Position numbers and translations under genes: made by a program | The notes under the pieces: model-generated | Database searches by the model: none | What the model was told of the DNA's origin: nothing | Seen by the model: only the letters and a program-made list of their open reading frames with translations | Assembly (NCBI RefSeq): GCF_003013695.1 | Contig: NZ_CP027792.1 | Span: 633,501 to 697,500 of the forward strand | Source of the DNA: Pulveribacter suum | Lineage (GTDB): Bacteria > Pseudomonadota > Gammaproteobacteria > Burkholderiales > Burkholderiaceae_C | Length of the DNA stretch: 64,000 nt | Reading direction: 5' to 3' | In this document: positions 43,175-53,839 of the stretch, one piece after another | Layout of the letters: each line of letters begins with the position of its first letter | Numbering within the stretch: position 1 is the first letter of the stretch

Positions 43175-44016
43175 CGCCCCTGGCCCGCCGCGGCGCCGCC
43201 GCCGGGGCGCTGGCAGCGGCGGCAGCGCTGCTGCTGGCCGGCTGCGTCAGCGCGCCGCCGCCGCCCGACGCCTTGATCACCGGCACGGCGATCTCGCGCG
43301 AGCGCCTGTACGTGCCGCCCGAAGCGGTCTTCGAGGCCGCGCTGGTGGACGTGACGCGCGTGGGCGAGCCGCCGCTGGTGCTGGCGCGCCAGCGCGTGGC
43401 CGACGCCGGCGGGCCGCCCTACGCACTGCGCCTGCCCTACCACCAGGCCGACATCCGCCCCGGCGGCCGCTACGAGGTGCGTGCCGCCACCACCCTGCAC
43501 GGCCGGCTGTGGCTGGACACGCCGGGCGTGCACCCGGTGCTGCTGAGCCCGCAGTTTCGCCACGTGGACGTGATCCTGGCGCGCCTGCCGCAGCTGCCGG
43601 CCTCGCAGGACGCCGCCGTGCCGCTGCGCCAGACCTGGTGGCGGCTGGTGGAGCTGGTGGACGGCCCGCCCGTGGGCGAGCCGGCACCCGGGGCGGGCCC
43701 GGCCCATCTGGTGCTGGCGCGCGACGAGGCGCGCGTGGTGGGCTCGGGCGGCTGCAACCGCTTTGCCGGGCATTTCGCGCTGGAGGGCGGGCGGCTGCGC
43801 TTCTTCGGCCTGGGCTCGTCGCTGCGCCTGTGCCTGGACGGCGGCGCCAGCGAGCTGGCCTATTTGCAGCAGCTGGGCGCCGTCACTTCCTATTTGCAGG
43901 AAGCCCGCACGCTGGAGCTGCGCGGCGACAAGGGCCAGCCGCTGCTGCGCTTCGTCGCCGCCGAGCGCGGCGAGCTGCGGCTGGAGGACGACGAGCCGCA
44001 GATGCTGCCGCAGTGA
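43171..44016 (+). CDS. META-domain lipoprotein, probable CTG start
   Basis: 281 aa if started at CTG 43171. No ATG, GTG or TTG exists in this frame near the beginning; the first such codon, TTG 43273, would remove an evident lipoprotein signal (LAAAAALLLAGC, Cys25). CTGA at 43171-43174 overlaps the cnoX stop, as ATGA does in coupled pairs. A YbaY/type III secretion-like beta domain (about 35-140) and a C-terminal META/HslJ-type domain (about 150-260, GSGGCNRFAGHF) follow. The META family is linked to heat-shock and outer-envelope stress; role here unknown. Confidence 0.82.
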   Translation: MTPLARRGAAAGALAAAAALLLAGCVSAPPPPDALITGTAISRERLYVPPEAVFEAALVDVTRVGEPPLVLARQRVADAGGPPYALRLPYHQADIRPGGRYEVRAATTLHGRLWLDTPGVHPVLLSPQFRHVDVILARLPQLPASQDAAVPLRQTWWRLVELVDGPPVGEPAPGAGPAHLVLARDEARVVGSGGCNRFAGHFALEGGRLRFFGLGSSLRLCLDGGASELAYLQQLGAVTSYLQEARTLELRGDKGQPLLRFVAAERGELRLEDDEPQMLPQ

Positions 44017-44034
44017 AGGCAGGCCAGGGCGCCT

Positions 44035-44955
44035 TCAGCCGGCCAGGCGCTGCAGTGCCTCGCGGTACTTGGCGGCGGTCTTCTCGACCACCTCGCGCGG
44101 CAGGCGCGGCGAGGGCGCCGTCTTGTCCCAGGGCTTGCCGCTGACCTGGGCCTGCTCCAGCCAGTCGCGCACGAACTGCTTGTCATAGCTGGGCGGGTTC
44201 TCGCCACGCTCCAGGGCGTCGGCGTAGCCTTCCACCGGCCAGTAGCGCGAGCTGTCGGGGGTCAGCACCTCGTCCATCAGCACCAGCTGGCCGGCTGGGT
44301 CCAGGCCGAACTCGAACTTGGTGTCGGCAATGATCATGCCCTTTTCCAGGGCGATGGCGGCGGCCGTCTCGTACAGCTGGATGGACACGTCGCGGATGCG
44401 GGTGGCCAGCTCCAGGCCGATCATCTCCACGGTGCGCTCGAACGTGATGTTCTCGTCGTGCGCGCCCATGGCCGCCTTGGCGGCGGGGGTGTAGATGCTG
44501 TGCGGCAGCTTCGCGGCGTTGGTCAGCCCTGGCGGCAGCGGCACGCCGCAGACCGAGCGCGACTCCTGGTACTCCTTCCAGCCGCTGCCGGCCAGGTAGC
44601 CGCGCACCACCGCCTCCACGGGGATGGGCTGCAGGCGCTGCACCAGCATGGAGCGGCCGCGCACCTGGGACGCCTCCTCGGGCGCCACGACGCTCTCGGG
44701 GCTTTCGCCCGTCAGGTGATTGGGCACCACGTGGCCCAGCTTGTCGAACCAAAACAGCGCCATCCGGGTGAGCAGCTCGCCCTTGCCGGGAATGGGCTCG
44801 CCCATGATCACGTCGAAGGCCGAGAGCCGGTCGCTGGCCACCATCAGGATGCGGTCCTCGCCCACGGCGTAGTTGTCGCGCACCTTGCCGCGCGCCAGCA
44901 GGGGCAGCGAAGTCAGGGCCGAGGTATGCAGGGCGGGGGCTGAAGGCTGGGTCAT
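44035..44955 (-). CDS. purC: Phosphoribosylaminoimidazole-succinocarboxamide synthase
   Basis: 306 aa, larger-type SAICAR synthase. [20 protein letters not shown], then [22 protein letters not shown] and [12 protein letters not shown] are diagnostic. It joins CAIR with aspartate using ATP, the next step after PurE and before PurB, both in this window. The ATG at 44955 fits family length; the frame extends further upstream without homology. Confidence 0.98.
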   Translation of the reverse strand: MTQPSAPALHTSALTSLPLLARGKVRDNYAVGEDRILMVASDRLSAFDVIMGEPIPGKGELLTRMALFWFDKLGHVVPNHLTGESPESVVAPEEASQVRGRSMLVQRLQPIPVEAVVRGYLAGSGWKEYQESRSVCGVPLPPGLTNAAKLPHSIYTPAAKAAMGAHDENITFERTVEMIGLELATRIRDVSIQLYETAAAIALEKGMIIADTKFEFGLDPAGQLVLMDEVLTPDSSRYWPVEGYADALERGENPPSYDKQFVRDWLEQAQVSGKPWDKTAPSPRLPREVVEKTAAKYREALQRLAG

Positions 44956-45298
44956 GGCGTAGGGCGTGCAGAAGCTGGCCGGCGTGCGGCGCAGCGGGGC
45001 GGACGAAAAAAGGAGAAAAAGGGGGAGGGGAAACGGTGGGCCTGCAGAGCGGCGCGCGATTCTAGCGGGCGGCCTGCGCGCGGGGCCAAGCAAACGATTG
45101 TGCAGCCTTTCCCCGGCTTTGACATCTGCCTGCCTTATTCCTTGCGTAGCACCCGGCAATCGGTTTGCCTTTGACTGGCCGCACGCGCATAGTGGCCGCA
45201 GATCTGGATGCATTCAAGTTCGCCAGCCGTACCGCCAGCCTGCAACGGGTGTGCCGGGCGGCGTTCTTCAACGGTGTCAGTCGCAGGAGGCTTCTTTT
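44956..45298. other. Gene-free interval between purC and hpf
   Basis: About 340 bases between divergent promoters. AGGAG-type RBS (CGCAGGAGG) for hpf at the right end. No sigma-54 or other clear promoter, ORF or repeat recognised. Confidence 0.45.
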
Positions 45299-45655
45299 AT
45301 GAACTTGACGATCAGCGGTCATCACCTGGAAGTGACCCCCGCCTTGCGTGCCTACGTGGTCACCAAGCTCGATCGCATCACCCGCCACTTCGACCAGGTG
45401 GTCGATGTCAAGGTGCTCCTCACGGTGGAAAAGCAAAAGGAGAAAGACCGGCGCCAGCGCGCCGAATGCACGCTGCGCGTCAAGGGCAGCGACCTGTTCG
45501 TGGAAAGCAGTCACGCCGACCTGTACGCCGCCGTGGACGAGCTCATGGACAAGCTCGACCGCATGGTGGTGCGCTACAAGGACCGCATGCAGGACCACCA
45601 GGCCGGCGTGCGCCGCGCTACCCTGCAGGCCGCCGGCGCCAGCGCTGCCGCCTGA
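45299..45655 (+). CDS. hpf: Ribosome hibernation-promoting factor
   Basis: 118 aa. HPF/RaiA fold: [35 protein letters not shown], and [13 protein letters not shown]. It binds 30S subunits in stationary phase and stabilises 100S dimers. Start ATG 45299 with AGGAGG upstream. First of hpf-ptsN-hprK; a strong terminator follows, so coupling with ptsN may be partial. Confidence 0.95.
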   Translation: MNLTISGHHLEVTPALRAYVVTKLDRITRHFDQVVDVKVLLTVEKQKEKDRRQRAECTLRVKGSDLFVESSHADLYAAVDELMDKLDRMVVRYKDRMQDHQAGVRRATLQAAGASAAA

Positions 45656-45695
45656 TTGCGCTGGTGTGCCCCGCCTGCCACAGGCAGGGATATCG

Positions 45696-45719
45696 ACCGC
45701 CCCAAGGGGCGGTTTTTTG
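45696..45719 (+). terminator. Intrinsic terminator after hpf
   Basis: ACCGCCCC-AA-GGGGCGGT followed by six T at 45696-45719. Confidence 0.95.
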
Positions 45720-45779
45720 TTGCCCTTGGATACACTCCAAGGGTTTTCGCCAGGGGTGCATAATCCTCGCTCACTGACC

Positions 45780-46268
45780 ATGAATCGACTTGCTTCCATC
45801 CTCCCCGCCGCCCACGTGCTCGTAGGCGTCGATGCCACCAGTAAAAAGCGTGCATTCGAAGAGGCGGGGCTGCTGTTTGAAAGCCAGCACGGCCTGTCCC
45901 GGGCGCTGATCACGGACAGTCTGTTTGCGCGCGAACGGCTGGGCTCCACGGGCCTGGGTCACGGGGTGGCCATCCCGCACGGACGCATCAAGGGCCTGAA
46001 GTCGCCCATGGCCGCGGTGTTCCAGCTGGCGCAGCCCATTGGCTTTGACGCGCCGGACGAGCAGCCGGTGGCGCTGCTGATCTTCCTGCTGGTGCCCGAG
46101 GCGGCCACGCAAAAGCACCTGGAAATCCTCTCGGAAATCGCCGAGCTGCTGAGCGACAGCGCCCTGCGCGAGCGCCTGAAGGCCTGCCAGAACGCGGAGC
46201 AGCTGCACGGCATGATCGCCAACTGGCAGTCCGCGCAGGCACCCCTGCCGCGCGACGACAACCCTTAA
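45780..46268 (+). CDS. ptsN: Nitrogen-PTS EIIA component
   Basis: 162 aa EIIA(Ntr). Phospho-accepting His67 lies in [13 protein letters not shown]. It receives phosphate from NPr and controls nitrogen and potassium metabolism (including Trk and Kdp in E. coli), of interest because trkAH and kup lie further on. Followed 26 bp on by hprK. Confidence 0.96.
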   Translation: MNRLASILPAAHVLVGVDATSKKRAFEEAGLLFESQHGLSRALITDSLFARERLGSTGLGHGVAIPHGRIKGLKSPMAAVFQLAQPIGFDAPDEQPVALLIFLLVPEAATQKHLEILSEIAELLSDSALRERLKACQNAEQLHGMIANWQSAQAPLPRDDNP

Positions 46269-46294
46269 GGCGCGCACCGCCCGCACCCGCTGCC

Positions 46295-47248
46295 GTGAAG
46301 CCCAACGTCGTCAGCGCAGACGTTCTGTTCGAAGAGTTCCGCGGCCTGCTCAAGTGGCAGTGGATTGCGGGGCTGGGCGCCTCCGAGCGCCGCTTTGCCG
46401 AGGTGGCGGTACGGGCCGCCCGCTCCAGTGCCGACCTGGTCGGCTACCTGAACTACATCCATCCCTACCGCGCACAGATCCTGGGCGAGCGCGAGATCGC
46501 ATACTTGTCCAACGCCACGCCCGAGGACTGCCAGCGGCGCATCGCGCGCATCGTCACGCTGGAGCCGCCGGTACTGGTGCTGGCCGACGGCCAGGAGGCG
46601 CCGGCCGAGCTGCTGTCCATGTGCGAGCGGGCGCAGATTCCGCTGTTCGCCACGGCCGAGTCGGCGGCCTTCGTCATCGACGTGCTGCGCACCTACCTGT
46701 CCAAGCACTTTGCCGACCGCACCACCATGCACGGCGTGTTCATGGACATCCTGGGCCTGGGCGTCTTGATCACGGGTGAATCGGGCCTGGGCAAGAGCGA
46801 GCTGGGGCTGGAGCTGATCTCGCGCGGCAACGGCCTGGTGGCCGACGATGCGGTGGACCTGTACCGCATCAACCAGACCACCATCGAGGGCAAGTGCCCG
46901 GAGCTGTTGCAAAACCTGCTGGAGGTGCGCGGCATCGGCCTGCTGGACATCCGCGCCATCTTTGGCGAGTCGGCCGTGCGCAGGCGCATGCGCCTGAAGC
47001 TCATCGTGCATCTGGTGCGCAAGGAAACGCTGGAGCGCGACTACGAGCGCCTGCCCTACGAGCCCCTCACCCAGGACGTGTTGGGCGTGCCGGTGCTCAA
47101 GGTGATCATCCAGGTGGTGGCCGGGCGCAACATCGCCGTGCTGGTGGAGGCCGCCGTGCGCAATACCATCTTGCAGCTGCGCGGCATCGATACCTACCAG
47201 GAATTCATCGAGCGCCACCGCCGCGCCATGGAGCGCGGGGGCACCTGA
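46295..47248 (+). CDS. hprK: HPr kinase/phosphorylase
   Basis: 317 aa from GTG. Walker [10 protein letters not shown] at 161-169, and the HPrK signature [19 protein letters not shown] at about 209-227. It phosphorylates and dephosphorylates the regulatory Ser of HPr. Standard in betaproteobacteria next to ptsN. Convergent with fur. Confidence 0.97.
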   Translation: MKPNVVSADVLFEEFRGLLKWQWIAGLGASERRFAEVAVRAARSSADLVGYLNYIHPYRAQILGEREIAYLSNATPEDCQRRIARIVTLEPPVLVLADGQEAPAELLSMCERAQIPLFATAESAAFVIDVLRTYLSKHFADRTTMHGVFMDILGLGVLITGESGLGKSELGLELISRGNGLVADDAVDLYRINQTTIEGKCPELLQNLLEVRGIGLLDIRAIFGESAVRRRMRLKLIVHLVRKETLERDYERLPYEPLTQDVLGVPVLKVIIQVVAGRNIAVLVEAAVRNTILQLRGIDTYQEFIERHRRAMERGGT

Positions 47249-47258
47249 GGCGCCAGCG

Positions 47259-47687
47259 TCAGGTGCTGGCCGCCTTGGCCGCGCAGGCGGCGCACTGGCC
47301 GTACAGCGACATGGCGTGGTCGTGCACCACCCAGCCCATCTCGCGGGCGATCAGCGTCTGGCGCTTTTCGATCTCGGGGTCGTAGAACTCCTCGACCCGG
47401 CCGCACACGGTGCAGATGAAATGGTCGTGGTGCTGGCCTTCGTTGAGCTCGTAGATCGCCTTGCCGCCCTCGAAGTTGCTGCGGATCAGGATGCCGGCCT
47501 GCTCGAACTGCGTGAGCACGCGGTACACGGTGGCCAGGCCGATGTCCGAGCGCTCGTCCAGCAGCACGCGGAACACGTCTTCGGCCGTCATGTGGCGCTG
47601 GGCGCCGCTTTGAAAGATTTCAAGGATCTTCAGGCGCGGCAGGGTGGCCTTCAGGCCCGTGCTCTTGAGTTCCTCGATGTTTTTCAT
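47259..47687 (-). CDS. fur: Ferric uptake regulator
   Basis: 142 aa. Winged-helix DNA-binding half ([15 protein letters not shown]), then metal sites: HHDHFIC and a CxxC pair (QCAAC) near the end, where most Fur proteins keep the structural zinc. It represses iron-uptake genes with Fe2+. Divergent from bamE, so the shared 90-bp region may carry a Fur box, though none is obvious. Confidence 0.97.
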   Translation of the reverse strand: MKNIEELKSTGLKATLPRLKILEIFQSGAQRHMTAEDVFRVLLDERSDIGLATVYRVLTQFEQAGILIRSNFEGGKAIYELNEGQHHDHFICTVCGRVEEFYDPEIEKRQTLIAREMGWVVHDHAMSLYGQCAACAAKAAST

Positions 47688-47779
47688 GTAAGCCCCCTGG
47701 TGTGCCAGTCGTGTGCCGGATGGCTGCGCGCTCAAGGCCCCGAAAATCCTGCCGCTACAATGGTCCGGATCATAGCCTT

Positions 47780-48340
47780 ATGCCTGTTTCCATGTCCTCT
47801 GCCGCCCTTTGGCTCGCCCGCTGGGGCGCTCTCGTCGTGTTTGGCGCCGGGCTGGCCGGCTGCTCCGGCACGGCCCACCGCGTGGCCAATGCGGTCACCC
47901 CCTACCGCATCGATGTGGTGCAGGGCAACTTCATCTCCAGCGAGCAGGTCGCCGCGCTGCAGCCCGGCATGGGCCGCCAGCAGGTGCGCGAAATCCTGGG
48001 CACGCCGCTGATGAGCAGCCTCTTTCACGCCGATCGCTGGGAATACGTCTTCACCCTGAAGCGTCCGGGCGTGGAGGTGCAGTCGCGCCGCCTGACGGTG
48101 TTCTTCAAGGAGGGCGTGCTCGAGCGCACCGAGGGTGACGAGATGCCCAGCGAAGCCGATTTCGTCGCCTCGCTGTCCACCAAGGTGTCCAAGCCCAAGG
48201 TGCCGCAGCTGGAGGCCACCGAGGCGCAGCTGGAGCGCTTCCCGGCCAGGCCTGCCACCGCGCCGGCGCTGGACGCCCAGCCGCCCGAGCCCGAGGCGCC
48301 CGCCGCGCACTACCCGCCGCTGGAGTCGCCGCGCCGCTGA
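47780..48340 (+). CDS. bamE: Outer-membrane assembly lipoprotein BamE (SmpA)
   Basis: 186 aa, longer than E. coli BamE (113) by a Pro/Ala-rich C-terminal tail. Lipobox LAGC (Cys28), then the SmpA/OmlA domain: YRIDVVQGNFISSEQVAAL, GMGRQQVREILGTPL and FHADRWEYVFTL. Part of the BAM complex; BepA-like protease at 12127 serves the same process. Alternative ATG at 47792. Confidence 0.95.
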   Translation: MPVSMSSAALWLARWGALVVFGAGLAGCSGTAHRVANAVTPYRIDVVQGNFISSEQVAALQPGMGRQQVREILGTPLMSSLFHADRWEYVFTLKRPGVEVQSRRLTVFFKEGVLERTEGDEMPSEADFVASLSTKVSKPKVPQLEATEAQLERFPARPATAPALDAQPPEPEAPAAHYPPLESPRR

Positions 48341-48379
48341 GCGCCGCGCCGCCCGCCCCCCTCCCGCCCCGCTGCCGAC

Positions 48380-49216
48380 ATGACCGCTGCTGCTGCTTTA
48401 TCTTCCTCCGCTCCCCGCCGCGTGGCCGTGGCGGGCGCCTCCGGCCGCATGGGCCGCATGCTGATCGAGGCCATCGCCGCCAGTGGCGACCTGACCCTGG
48501 CCGGCGCGCTGGACCAGCCCGGCAGCCCCGGCATCGGCCAGGACGCCATGGCCTTCCTGGGCCGCGCCAGCGGCGTGGCCATCACCAGCGACCTGCGCGC
48601 GGGCCTGGCCGGCGCCGACGTGCTGATCGACTTCACCCGCCCCGAGGGCACGCTGGCCCACGCCGCCGCCTGCGCCGAGGCCGGCGTGCAGCTGGTCATC
48701 GGCACCACCGGCTTTTCCGACGCGCAAAAGCAGCAGCTGCAGGCGCTATCGCAGCAGGTGGCCATGGTGCTGGCGCCCAACATGAGCGTGGGCGTGAACG
48801 TCACCCTGAAGCTGCTGCAGCTGGCCGCGCGCTCGCTCGACGACAGCTACGACATCGAGATCATCGAGGCCCATCACCGCCACAAGGTGGACGCGCCCTC
48901 GGGCACGGCGCTGAAGATGGGCGAGGTCATCGCCCAGGCGCAGGGCACCCAGCTGGCCGACCGCGCCGTCTATGAGCGCTACGGCCACACCGGCGAGCGC
49001 CGCGCCGGCAGCATCGGCTTTGCCACCGTGCGCGGGGGCGACATCGTGGGCGACCACACGGTGCTGTTCGCCGGCACCGGCGAGCGCGTGGAGATCACGC
49101 ACAAGTCCAGCAGCCGCGCCGGCTACGCCCAGGGCAGCCTGCGCGCCGTGCGCTTTCTGGCGGGCCAGCGCACGGGCATGTTCGACATGTTCGACGTGCT
49201 GAACCTGCGCGACTGA
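48380..49216 (+). CDS. dapB: 4-hydroxy-tetrahydrodipicolinate reductase
   Basis: 278 aa. NAD(P)-binding [15 protein letters not shown], then [16 protein letters not shown] (catalytic His and Lys). Reduces the dihydrodipicolinate precursor in lysine and diaminopimelate synthesis. 40 bp after bamE and 14 bp before exbB, in one direction. Confidence 0.97.
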   Translation: MTAAAALSSSAPRRVAVAGASGRMGRMLIEAIAASGDLTLAGALDQPGSPGIGQDAMAFLGRASGVAITSDLRAGLAGADVLIDFTRPEGTLAHAAACAEAGVQLVIGTTGFSDAQKQQLQALSQQVAMVLAPNMSVGVNVTLKLLQLAARSLDDSYDIEIIEAHHRHKVDAPSGTALKMGEVIAQAQGTQLADRAVYERYGHTGERRAGSIGFATVRGGDIVGDHTVLFAGTGERVEITHKSSSRAGYAQGSLRAVRFLAGQRTGMFDMFDVLNLRD

Positions 49217-49230
49217 ACGCCCGCGGCCCC

Positions 49231-49899
49231 ATGAACGGCCTGCAGTGGTTGCGCCAGGGCGATGCGGTCACGCAGGCCACGGCGGCGCTGCTGCTGGCCA
49301 TGTCGGTGGCCAGCTGGGTCGCCATTTTCTGGAAGCTGTACCTGACGGCGCGTGCCCGCGCCGACGTGCCGCGCGCGGCCGCCGCCTTCTGGCAGGCCGG
49401 CGCGCTGGACGAGGCGCCGGCGCGCGTGGCGCCCTTTGACCGCGCGGCGCTGGTGCTGCCGCTGGTGCAGGCCGCCGCGCGCACGGTGGACCCCGCTGCC
49501 CGCAACGCGGCCCTGGCCGGGCAGGGCGGGCTGGAGCAGCGCCTGACGCGCAGCCTGCGCGGCGCCCTGCACGGCGTGCTGGCGCGGCTGCAGTGGGGCC
49601 AGGTGCTGCTGGCGACTGTCGGCTCCACCGCGCCCTTCGTGGGGCTGCTGGGCACCGTCTGGGGCATCCACCACGCGCTGGCGGCGCTGGCCGGCAACCA
49701 GCAGATCACCATCGAGCGCCTGGCCGGCCCGGTGGGCGAGGCGCTGGTCATGACCGCCGCCGGCCTGGCCGTGGCCATTCCTGCCGTGCTGGCCTACAAC
49801 TGGTTCGGCCGCTCCATCGCCACCGTCGAGGCCGAGCTGGAAGGCTTTGCCCGCGACCTGCGCGCCCTGCTGCTGGATGGCGGCGCCGGCGCCGACTGA
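49231..49899 (+). CDS. exbB: MotA/TolQ/ExbB proton-channel family protein
   Basis: 222 aa with three membrane helices; the conserved central loop GSTAPFVGLLGTVWGIHHAL precedes TM2. With the ExbD-like partner 14 bp downstream it forms an inner-membrane motor that powers TonB- or Tol-type outer-membrane processes. No tonB in view, so TonB versus Tol assignment is open, though the exbBD name fits the size. Confidence 0.9.
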   Translation: MNGLQWLRQGDAVTQATAALLLAMSVASWVAIFWKLYLTARARADVPRAAAAFWQAGALDEAPARVAPFDRAALVLPLVQAAARTVDPAARNAALAGQGGLEQRLTRSLRGALHGVLARLQWGQVLLATVGSTAPFVGLLGTVWGIHHALAALAGNQQITIERLAGPVGEALVMTAAGLAVAIPAVLAYNWFGRSIATVEAELEGFARDLRALLLDGGAGAD

Positions 49900-49913
49900 A
49901 GCGCAGGCCGACC

Positions 49914-50360
49914 ATGGCATTCGGCCGCCTCGAACGCCCCCGCACGAGCGTGCCCATGAGCGACATCAACGTCACGCCGCTGGTGGATGTGATGCTGGTG
50001 CTGGTGGTGATCTTCATCCTGTCGGCGCCGCTCTTGGCCAGCAGCATCCGCCTTGAGCTGCCGCGCGCCGACGCCGTGCAGGGCCCGGCCAGCGCCGGCC
50101 GGCCGCTGAGCGTGGTGCTGGACGCCGCCGGCCAGGCCTACGTGCAGGACCAGCCGGTGGCCGACGCCGCCCTGGCCGATCGCCTGCGCGAGCTGGCGGC
50201 GCGCCAGCCTCAGGCGGAGATCGCCCTGCGCGCCGACACTGCCGTGCCCTACGGCCGGGTGGTGCAGGTCATGGCCGCGGCGCACGCGGCCGGGCTGACG
50301 CGCATCGGCTTCGTGACGGAACCGGCGGCGCTACCAAATAAAGAGCTGCCTGCGCAGTGA
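49914..50360 (+). CDS. exbD: ExbD/TolR family protein
   Basis: 148 aa from ATG 49914. Short cytoplasmic start, one membrane helix with the proton-carrying Asp in TPLVDVMLVLVVIFIL (about residues 22-37), and a periplasmic domain. Its last residues and TAG/TGA-region stop lie in a degenerate dispersed repeat segment (50326-50380). Acts with the ExbB partner. Confidence 0.93.
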   Translation: MAFGRLERPRTSVPMSDINVTPLVDVMLVLVVIFILSAPLLASSIRLELPRADAVQGPASAGRPLSVVLDAAGQAYVQDQPVADAALADRLRELAARQPQAEIALRADTAVPYGRVVQVMAAAHAAGLTRIGFVTEPAALPNKELPAQ

Positions 50361-50428
50361 CTGCGGGCGTTTGCGCTTGATTTGGTGCTGAAAGGCGCCC
50401 CAGTCAAGCGCCAGCAGCTATTGTTTTT
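50326..50428 (-). repeat. Dispersed palindromic repeats, copies 13a/13b
   Basis: A partial unit (GCTACCAAATAAAGAGCTGC..., 50326-50380), which also holds the exbD stop, and a second reverse copy (TGATTTGGTG to AAGCGCCAGCAGCTATTG, 50380-50428). Both fill the gap before leuS. Confidence 0.75.
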
Positions 50429-50524
50429 GAAGTCCGGCCCTTGCGGGGCGTGGGCCTAGAATCGGACACGACAGCGACGCCGCGGGCCTGCCCGGCGCAC
50501 GGATTTTTCTCTTTCCCCCCAGCC

Positions 50525-53230
50525 ATGCAAGACAAGTACAACCCCGCCGAGGTGGAGCGCGCCGCGCACGCCCACTGGAACGCGCGCGACGCCTACCGCG
50601 TGACCGAAGACGCTTCGAAGCCAAAGTTCTACGCCTGCTCCATGCTGCCGTATCCCAGCGGCAAGCTGCACATGGGCCACGTGCGCAACTACACCATCAA
50701 CGACATGCTCACGCGCCAGCTGCGCATGCAGGGTTACAACGTGCTGATGCCCATGGGCTGGGACGCCTTCGGCCTGCCGGCGGAGAACGCGGCGCTGAAA
50801 AACAAGGTGCCGCCCGCGCAGTGGACCTGGGACAACATCGCCTACATGAAGCGGCAGATGCAGGCCATGGGCCTGGCCATCGACTGGAGCCGCGAGATCG
50901 CCACGTGCGACCCGCAGTACTACAAGTGGAACCAGTGGCTGTTCTTGAAGATGCTGGACAAGGGCATCGCCTACCGCAAGACACAGGTCGTCAACTGGGA
51001 CCCGGTGGACCAGACCGTGCTGGCCAACGAGCAGGTCATCGACGGACGCGGCTGGCGCACCGGCGCGCCGGTGGAAAAGCGCGAGATCCCCGGCTACTAC
51101 CTGAAGATCACCGACTACGCCCAGGAGCTGCTGGACCATGTGCAGCTGGGCGGCGAGAAGGCCACGCTCACCGGCTGGCCCGACAAGGTGCGGCTGATGC
51201 AGGAGAACTGGATCGGCAAATCCAGCGGCGTGCGCTTTGCCTTCCCGCATGACATCCGCGGGGCGGACGGGGCGCCGATCGAAGGCGGCCGCATGTACGT
51301 CTTCACCACGCGCGCCGACACCATCATGGGCGTGACGTTTTGCGCCGTGGCGCCCGAGCACCCGCTGGCCCAGCACGCAGCCGCCGCCAACCCGCAGCTG
51401 GCCGCCTTCATCGAGGAATGCAAAAAGGGCGGCACGACCGAGGCCGAGCTGGCCGCCCGGGAAAAGGCCGGCATGCCCACCGGCCTGCACGTCACGCACC
51501 CGCTCACCGGCGAGCACATCCCCGTGTGGGTGGGCAACTACGTGCTCATGGGCTATGGCGACGGCGCCGTCATGGGCGTGCCGGCCCACGACGAGCGCGA
51601 CTTCGCCTTTGCGCTGAAGTACGGCCTGCCCATCAAGCAGGTCATCTTGGTCGATGGCGAGGCGTTCGACTTCCAGCGCTGGCAGGACTGGTACGGCGAC
51701 AAGGAGCGCGCCGTCACCGTCAACTCCGACAACTTCAGCGGGCTGCCGCACAAGGACGCCGTGGCCGCCGTGGCCCACGCCCTGCAGCAAAAGGGCCTGG
51801 GCGAGCTCAAGACCACCTGGCGCCTGCGCGACTGGGGCGTATCGCGCCAGCGCTACTGGGGCACGCCGATCCCCATCATCCACTGCGCAGACTGCGGCCC
51901 CCAGCCCGTGCCCGAAAAAGACCTGCCCGTGGTGCTGCCCGAAGGCCTGGTGCCGGACGGCTCGGGCAACCCGCTGGTGCATAGCGAGGCCTTCCACGCC
52001 GGCGTGACCTGCCCGTGCTGCGGCAAGGCCGCGCGGCGCGAGACGGACACCATGGACACGTTCGTGGACTCGTCGTGGTACTTCATGCGCTACTGCGACG
52101 CGAACAACCACGAGAGCATGGTGGCCGAGGGCGCTGATTACTGGATGCCGATGGACCAGTACATCGGCGGCATCGAGCACGCCATCCTGCACCTGCTGTA
52201 TGCGCGCTTTTGGACCAAGGTCATGCGCGACCTGGGGCTGGTCAAGGTCGATGAGCCCTTCACCAAGCTGCTCACCCAGGGCATGGTGCTCAACCACATC
52301 TACAGCCGGCGCACGGCGCGCGGCGGCAAGGAATACTTCTGGCCGCACGATGTGGAGCATGTGCTGCAAGACGACGGCAAGGTCATCGGCGCGCAGCTCA
52401 AGACCGCGGTGGACAGCGCCGACGGCCTGCTGCCCGTGGGCACGCCCATCGACTACGAGGGCGTGGGCACCATGTCCAAGTCCAAGAACAACGGGGTCGA
52501 TCCGCAGGAGCTGATCGAGAAATACGGCGCCGACACCGCGCGCCTGTACACCATGTTCACCTCGCCGCCCGAGCTGACGCTGGAGTGGAACGACGCCGCC
52601 GTCGAGGGCAGCCACCGCTTTTTGCGCCGGGTCTGGAACTTCGGCATGAAGCTGGCCGCCATCGACCAGGCCGCCGCCCAGGCCAGCGTGGCCGGCGCCG
52701 CCCGCCTGCAGGACGTGGCCTTCGGCCCCGCCGCGCGCGCGCTGCGCCTGGAGATCCACACGGTACTCAAGCAGGTGCACTACGACTACCAGCGCATGCA
52801 GTACAACACCGTGGTCTCGGGCGCCATGAAGATGATCAACGCGCTGGAGCATTTCAGCGCGCAGGGCGACGCCGGCGGCCAGGTGGCGCTGATCGAGGGT
52901 TTTTCCATCCTGCTGCGCGTGCTGTACCCGGCCACGCCGCACATCACCCACGCGCTGTGGCAGGACCTGGGCTACGCCGCCGAGCTGGGCGACCTGCTGG
53001 ACGCGCCCTGGCCCCAGGTGGACCCGTCTGCCCTGGTGCAGGACGAGCTCGAGCTGGTGCTGCAGATCAACGGCAAGCTGCGCGGCGCCGTGCGCGTGCC
53101 CGCCAGCGCCGACCAGGCCGCCATCGAGGCGGCGGCCCTGGCCAGCGAGGAATTCGCCAAGTTCGCCGAAGGCCGCGCGCCCAAGAAGGTCGTGGTCGTG
53201 CCCGGCCGCCTCGTGAACGTGGTCGTCTGA
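50525..53230 (+). CDS. leuS: Leucyl-tRNA synthetase
   Basis: 901 aa class I synthetase. HIGH motif as HMGH (49-52) in [16 protein letters not shown] as TMSKS (649-653); large CP1 editing insertion in between. Start ATG 50525 matches family [15 protein letters not shown]. Essential. Followed 23 bp on by lptE, the conserved leuS-lptE-holA order. Confidence 0.98.
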   Translation: MQDKYNPAEVERAAHAHWNARDAYRVTEDASKPKFYACSMLPYPSGKLHMGHVRNYTINDMLTRQLRMQGYNVLMPMGWDAFGLPAENAALKNKVPPAQWTWDNIAYMKRQMQAMGLAIDWSREIATCDPQYYKWNQWLFLKMLDKGIAYRKTQVVNWDPVDQTVLANEQVIDGRGWRTGAPVEKREIPGYYLKITDYAQELLDHVQLGGEKATLTGWPDKVRLMQENWIGKSSGVRFAFPHDIRGADGAPIEGGRMYVFTTRADTIMGVTFCAVAPEHPLAQHAAAANPQLAAFIEECKKGGTTEAELAAREKAGMPTGLHVTHPLTGEHIPVWVGNYVLMGYGDGAVMGVPAHDERDFAFALKYGLPIKQVILVDGEAFDFQRWQDWYGDKERAVTVNSDNFSGLPHKDAVAAVAHALQQKGLGELKTTWRLRDWGVSRQRYWGTPIPIIHCADCGPQPVPEKDLPVVLPEGLVPDGSGNPLVHSEAFHAGVTCPCCGKAARRETDTMDTFVDSSWYFMRYCDANNHESMVAEGADYWMPMDQYIGGIEHAILHLLYARFWTKVMRDLGLVKVDEPFTKLLTQGMVLNHIYSRRTARGGKEYFWPHDVEHVLQDDGKVIGAQLKTAVDSADGLLPVGTPIDYEGVGTMSKSKNNGVDPQELIEKYGADTARLYTMFTSPPELTLEWNDAAVEGSHRFLRRVWNFGMKLAAIDQAAAQASVAGAARLQDVAFGPAARALRLEIHTVLKQVHYDYQRMQYNTVVSGAMKMINALEHFSAQGDAGGQVALIEGFSILLRVLYPATPHITHALWQDLGYAAELGDLLDAPWPQVDPSALVQDELELVLQINGKLRGAVRVPASADQAAIEAAALASEEFAKFAEGRAPKKVVVVPGRLVNVVV

Positions 53231-53253
53231 CCGAATCCGCAGGACTGCCCGCC

Positions 53254-53763
53254 ATGATGCTGCACAAGCGCACCCTTCTCGCCCTGCTGGCCACCGCGCC
53301 GCTGGCCGCCTGCGGCTTTCGCCTGCGCGGCGTGCCGCAGTTCGGCTTTTCGTCGCTGTACGTGCAGGCGCCGGCCGCCTCGCCCCTGGCGCGCGAGCTG
53401 CGCCGCACGCTCGAAGGCTCGGGCGGCGCGCTCACGGTGCTGACCGAGCCGCAGCAGCTGCCCCAGGCCCAGGCCGTGCTGGAGATCCTCTCCGAGCAGC
53501 AAGAGCGCGTGGTCGTCGGCCAGAACGCCTCCGGCCAGGTGCGCGAGCTGCAGCTGCGCCTGCGCGTGCGCTTTCGCCTGCGCGGGCAGGACGGGCAGGA
53601 GTGGATCGCCCCCACCGAGGTCGTGCAGCAGCGCGACGTCAGCTACAACGAGACCATCGCCCTGTCCAAGGAAGGCGAGGAGGCGCTCTTGTTTCGCAAC
53701 ATGCAGACCGACGTGGTGCAGCAGCTGCTGCGCCGCCTGGCAGCGGCCAAGGTGCCGCGTTGA
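53254..53763 (+). CDS. lptE: LPS-assembly lipoprotein LptE
   Basis: 169 aa. Lipobox LAAC (Cys20) followed by GFRLRGVPQFGFSSLYV, the typical LptE start. It plugs and supports LptD at the outer membrane, the same LptD that BepA helps to assemble. Between leuS and holA as in many Gram-negatives. Confidence 0.95.
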   Translation: MMLHKRTLLALLATAPLAACGFRLRGVPQFGFSSLYVQAPAASPLARELRRTLEGSGGALTVLTEPQQLPQAQAVLEILSEQQERVVVGQNASGQVRELQLRLRVRFRLRGQDGQEWIAPTEVVQQRDVSYNETIALSKEGEEALLFRNMQTDVVQQLLRRLAAAKVPR

Positions 53764-53768
53764 CTATG

Positions 53769-53820
53769 CTTTTGATAGCTGCTGGCGCTTGTCCAGCAAG
53801 CGCTGGAGGCCGATTTGGCT
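53769..53820 (+). repeat. Dispersed palindromic repeat, copy 14 (best copy)
   Basis: TTTTGATAGCTGCTGGCGC, TTGTCCAGCAAGCGCTGG, AGGCCGATTTGGCT. The best-preserved copy and reference for orientation; GCGCTTG/CAAGCGC arms give a hairpin. It lies between lptE and holA. Confidence 0.9.
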
Positions 53821-53839
53821 GTAACTCGGCAGGGCGCCC

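Noticed and set aside
45165..45200. Sigma-70 or sigma-54 promoter before hpf
   Set aside because: TTGACT is present, but spacing to any -10-like element is wrong and no -24/-12 motif fits.
50456..52951. 831-codon frame antisense to leuS
   Set aside because: Same GC-skew artefact; leuS is unmistakable on the plus strand.
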